Shown here: positions 5,216-6,646 of the stretch, piece by piece
How the letters are laid out: each line of letters starts with the position of its first letter
Numbering within the stretch: the first letter of the stretch is position 1
Assembly: GCA_031273185.1 (NCBI GenBank)
Contig: JAISSG010000101.1
Coordinates: forward strand, 1-6,646
Length of the DNA stretch: 6,646 nucleotides
Direction of reading: 5' to 3'
Origin: Treponema sp.
Lineage (GTDB): Bacteria; Spirochaetota; Spirochaetia; Treponematales; Breznakiellaceae
The notes under the pieces: generated by a model
What the model was told of the DNA's origin: nothing
Database searches by the model: none
What the model saw: the letters and a program-made list of their open reading frames with translations, nothing else
Position numbers and translations under genes: made by a program

Positions 5216-6315
5216 AACAGATCTGGCGACTTGAAATACGAGCCTGCGTCAAAGGGCAGCATCAGCTTGCTCATAGAAGCGTTGGTAACGATGGCCTTGA
5301 TGATCCTGGCGGAAAGCCTGGCTGAAGAAACAACCTCCAGGCCGGGTATCTGGCTGGTCAGGGCGGGCGAACAGCACACGGTGTCGGTGACAATGATTCG
5401 GTTGAGCAGGCCCTTCTGCTTGAGCGCGGCGATTCTCTGCGCCGCCGGCGGCGAAAACAGGGCGTGCACGGCGATTACGTTGATCTCCCTCGGCTCAAGC
5501 GGGACAAGCGCGTGGATTAAATTTTCCACCGAGCCGGCGGTGTCGATCATGTCGTCAACAACCCACAGCACCTTGTCCTTTATCGGTTCCGCGCTCAGTA
5601 TGTTGAGGGAGCTTATCGTGTTGGGCCGCGAGTAGTCCCGCTGCTTGTGGGCTATCACCAGCGGCGCGGCAAACGCGTTGGCAAAAACCAGGCCGATTTT
5701 CTCGCCGCCCGCGTCCACCGAGCAGAAGGCCCATTTGGAGCGCACTTCGTTCTCAAGCCATTCCAGGCTCTTGATGTAGGTATCGCAGAGGTATATCTCA
5801 AGCAGGGTAAGGGCCGGCATGTCGTCCATGGCGCAGATCGCCGGGTCTATCATCGACTTTGATTTGTCCGAATGGAGCTGGTAGGTAATGATATGCCGCG
5901 CCCCAAGGCTGGCAAGCGTTTTTACATGGACCCACAGGCCGACCGAACTGCGGCGCGCCGTGCGATCCGAGCGCGAGCATGAGACGAACGGCTCAAACAC
6001 CGTGACTTTTGACGCCTGGGCCCGCATGAGCGCGTCAACGGTGTGGTACAGCTCGATTTTCGCCTCTTCAACGCTGATCTCGGCCTCGTTGCGGGCGCTG
6101 GACGTAAAAACAACGACATCTTTCCCCCGAATCGAGGAATTGACGACCACCTCCAACTCGCCGTCGGCAAAGCGGTCGGCTGTCAGGAGATCAACGCCGT
6201 TGAAACCCTCTGCGACATCGGCAAAGCCGGGGAATTTCGCCAACTGTTCCACGACCCGGGCGGCGTAATTTTTCATCGACCTGGTGGCGCATATCACGAA
6301 ATTGTTCATTTTCAT
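5212..6315 (-). CDS. prs: Divergent ribose-phosphate pyrophosphokinase (PRPP synthetase)
   Basis: PRPP synthetase makes phosphoribosyl pyrophosphate from ribose 5-phosphate and ATP, feeding purine, pyrimidine, NAD, His and Trp synthesis. The 367-residue product has the PRPP-binding loop WVVDDMIDTAGSV (251-263), the DAGGEK segment (201-206), and Lys224 and Arg226 in HKQR, matching the catalytic K-x-R of the E. coli enzyme. Other sites differ from standard Prs: RQDR reads RSDR (115-118), and DLHxxQIQGFF reads QLHSDKSKSMID (146-157), keeping only the His148 metal ligand. It is also longer than the usual 315 residues. ATG 6315 is chosen (6309 possible), because the further upstream open frame is only translated heptamer repeat. 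No ribosome site is visible; a weak -10 lies seven bases upstream. The extra length and altered motifs suggest a separate subfamily, but a PRPP-related role other than classical Prs is not excluded. Its 3' end overlaps dtd by four bases. Confidence 0.85.
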   Translation of the reverse strand: MKMNNFVICATRSMKNYAARVVEQLAKFPGFADVAEGFNGVDLLTADRFADGELEVVVNSSIRGKDVVVFTSSARNEAEISVEEAKIELYHTVDALMRAQASKVTVFEPFVSCSRSDRTARRSSVGLWVHVKTLASLGARHIITYQLHSDKSKSMIDPAICAMDDMPALTLLEIYLCDTYIKSLEWLENEVRSKWAFCSVDAGGEKIGLVFANAFAAPLVIAHKQRDYSRPNTISSLNILSAEPIKDKVLWVVDDMIDTAGSVENLIHALVPLEPREINVIAVHALFSPPAAQRIAALKQKGLLNRIIVTDTVCCSPALTSQIPGLEVVSSARLSARIIKAIVTNASMSKLMLPFDAGSYFKSPDLF

Positions 6316-6322
6316 TGATTTG

Positions 6323-6351
6323 ACGATACCACGGAATTGGGGAAAGAGCAA
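6323..6351 (-). promoter_or_regulatory. Candidate promoter of the PRPP synthetase gene
   Basis: On the minus strand TATCGT (6328-6323, 4/6 to the -10 consensus) lies seven bases before ATG 6315. TTGCTC (6351-6346, 3/6 to -35) lies 17 bases further upstream, at the edge of the heptamer array. The match is weak. It is reported because the -10 to ATG distance equals that at xseA and the gene also lacks a ribosome binding site. Confidence 0.3.
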
Positions 6352-6545
6352 AGAGCAGAAAGCAAAGAGCAAAGAGCAGAGAGCAGAGAGCAGAGAGCAA
6401 AGAGCAGTGAGGAATGAGGAAAGAGCAGAGAGCAGAGAGCAGAGAGCAGAGAGCAGTGAGGAATGAGGAAAGAGGAAAGAGGAAAGAGCAAGAGCAGAGA
6501 GCAAAGAGCAGTGAAGAGTGGGGAATGAGGCAAGAGAAAAGAGAA
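6344..6545. repeat. Purine-rich heptanucleotide tandem array
   Basis: Twenty-nine consecutive units can be read without a gap. All are 7 bases except one 6-base unit (6491-6496). The + strand consensus is RAGAGCA, mainly GAGAGCA and AAGAGCA, with GTGAGGA, ATGAGGA and AAGAGGA variants. Variants recur in order: runs of GAGAGCA, then GTGAGGA and ATGAGGA, at about 6379-6420 and 6428-6469, with a more decayed round at 6497-6545, so there is a higher-order repeat. The + strand is almost all purine, with one C per unit. As 7 is not a multiple of 3, all frames of one strand give permutations of one heptapeptide (LCSLLSA on minus), creating long spurious open frames, including an 87-residue false extension of the PRPP synthetase. 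This array and its flanks account for the gene-poor stretch 6316-6646. Confidence 0.95.
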
Positions 6546-6595
6546 AAGCCACCGCGCAGCGATCGCTACGAACCATCCTGGAGGTAACTTGTGCA

Positions 6596-6646
6596 ATGCA
6601 TTATTGTAAAATGAGAGTTCCGTACAACAGTTATAGCCCGCTACTC
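6596..6646 (+). CDS. Possible start of a rightward gene, cut by the window end
   Basis: ATG 6596 opens a frame (beginning MHYCKMRVPYN) that stays open for 17 codons to the window end. A GGAGG (6580-6584) lies 11 bases upstream, at the long end of usual spacing. A second in-frame ATG lies at 6611. Other candidate starts close to the GGAGG (TTG 6589, GTG 6591) stop within a few codons. The peptide is not recognised and the frame is too short to be more than a possibility. Confidence 0.2.
   Translation, partial: MHYCKMRVPYNSYSPLL

Noticed and set aside
6344..6545. The heptamer array considered as a CRISPR array
   Set aside because: There are no unique spacers. Units are contiguous 7-mers, and no cas gene is present.
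6558..6567. Palindrome AGCGATCGCT, which contains the cyanobacterial HIP1 octamer GCGATCGC
   Set aside because: I noticed only this one copy, and gene content points to a spirochaete. Chance is sufficient in GC-rich DNA.

Overview
The window looks like a piece of a GC-rich spirochaete chromosome, most likely a treponeme or close relative. Three things suggest this: a TPR plus single-membrane-helix protein of a type I associate with Treponema, a divergent PRPP synthetase unlike the standard bacterial Prs, and a purine-rich heptanucleotide array of a kind I recall from gut treponemes. The assignment rests on recalled family resemblance, not on a search. Apart from the two ends, the window is compact chromosomal housekeeping DNA. 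I see no phage, IS element, CRISPR array, tRNA or rRNA.

Layout. Positions 1-164 lie beyond the end of mutL. They hold a strong sigma70-like promoter pointing left, and a 50-base segment (1-50) that is an inverted copy, 49/50 identical, of an internal part of mutL (245-294). Positions 165-3413 carry a leftward operon transcribed xseA > xseB > mutL, i.e. both exonuclease VII subunits followed by an endonuclease-type MutL. The genes are coupled: xseB overlaps the end of xseA by 26 bases, and mutL starts two bases after xseB stops. Positions 3414-3595 form a divergent promoter region in which both -10 boxes lie almost on top of the start codons, so both mRNAs are predicted to be leaderless or nearly so. 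Positions 3596-5215 carry a rightward pair: the TPR/membrane protein, then dtd (D-aminoacyl-tRNA deacylase) with a TTG start. A leftward divergent PRPP synthetase gene (5212-6315) meets dtd tail to tail, and the two stop codons overlap. Upstream of the PRPP synthetase gene is a roughly 200-base array of 7-base repeats (6344-6545), then about 100 bases that may contain the start of a rightward gene.

How the genes work together. ExoVII degrades single-stranded DNA, and MutL coordinates and (in this type) nicks during mismatch repair, so the left operon is a coherent DNA-repair module. The right-hand genes serve translation quality control (dtd) and nucleotide precursor supply (PRPP synthetase), with no evident functional link to each other. 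The points most worth following up are the inverted mutL fragment at the window edge (real inversion or assembly/amplification chimera), the heptamer array abutting the PRPP synthetase promoter, the leaderless promoter geometry, the in-frame 21-base repeat-flanked insertion in dtd, and the motif changes in the PRPP synthetase. I found no convincing new multi-gene system.
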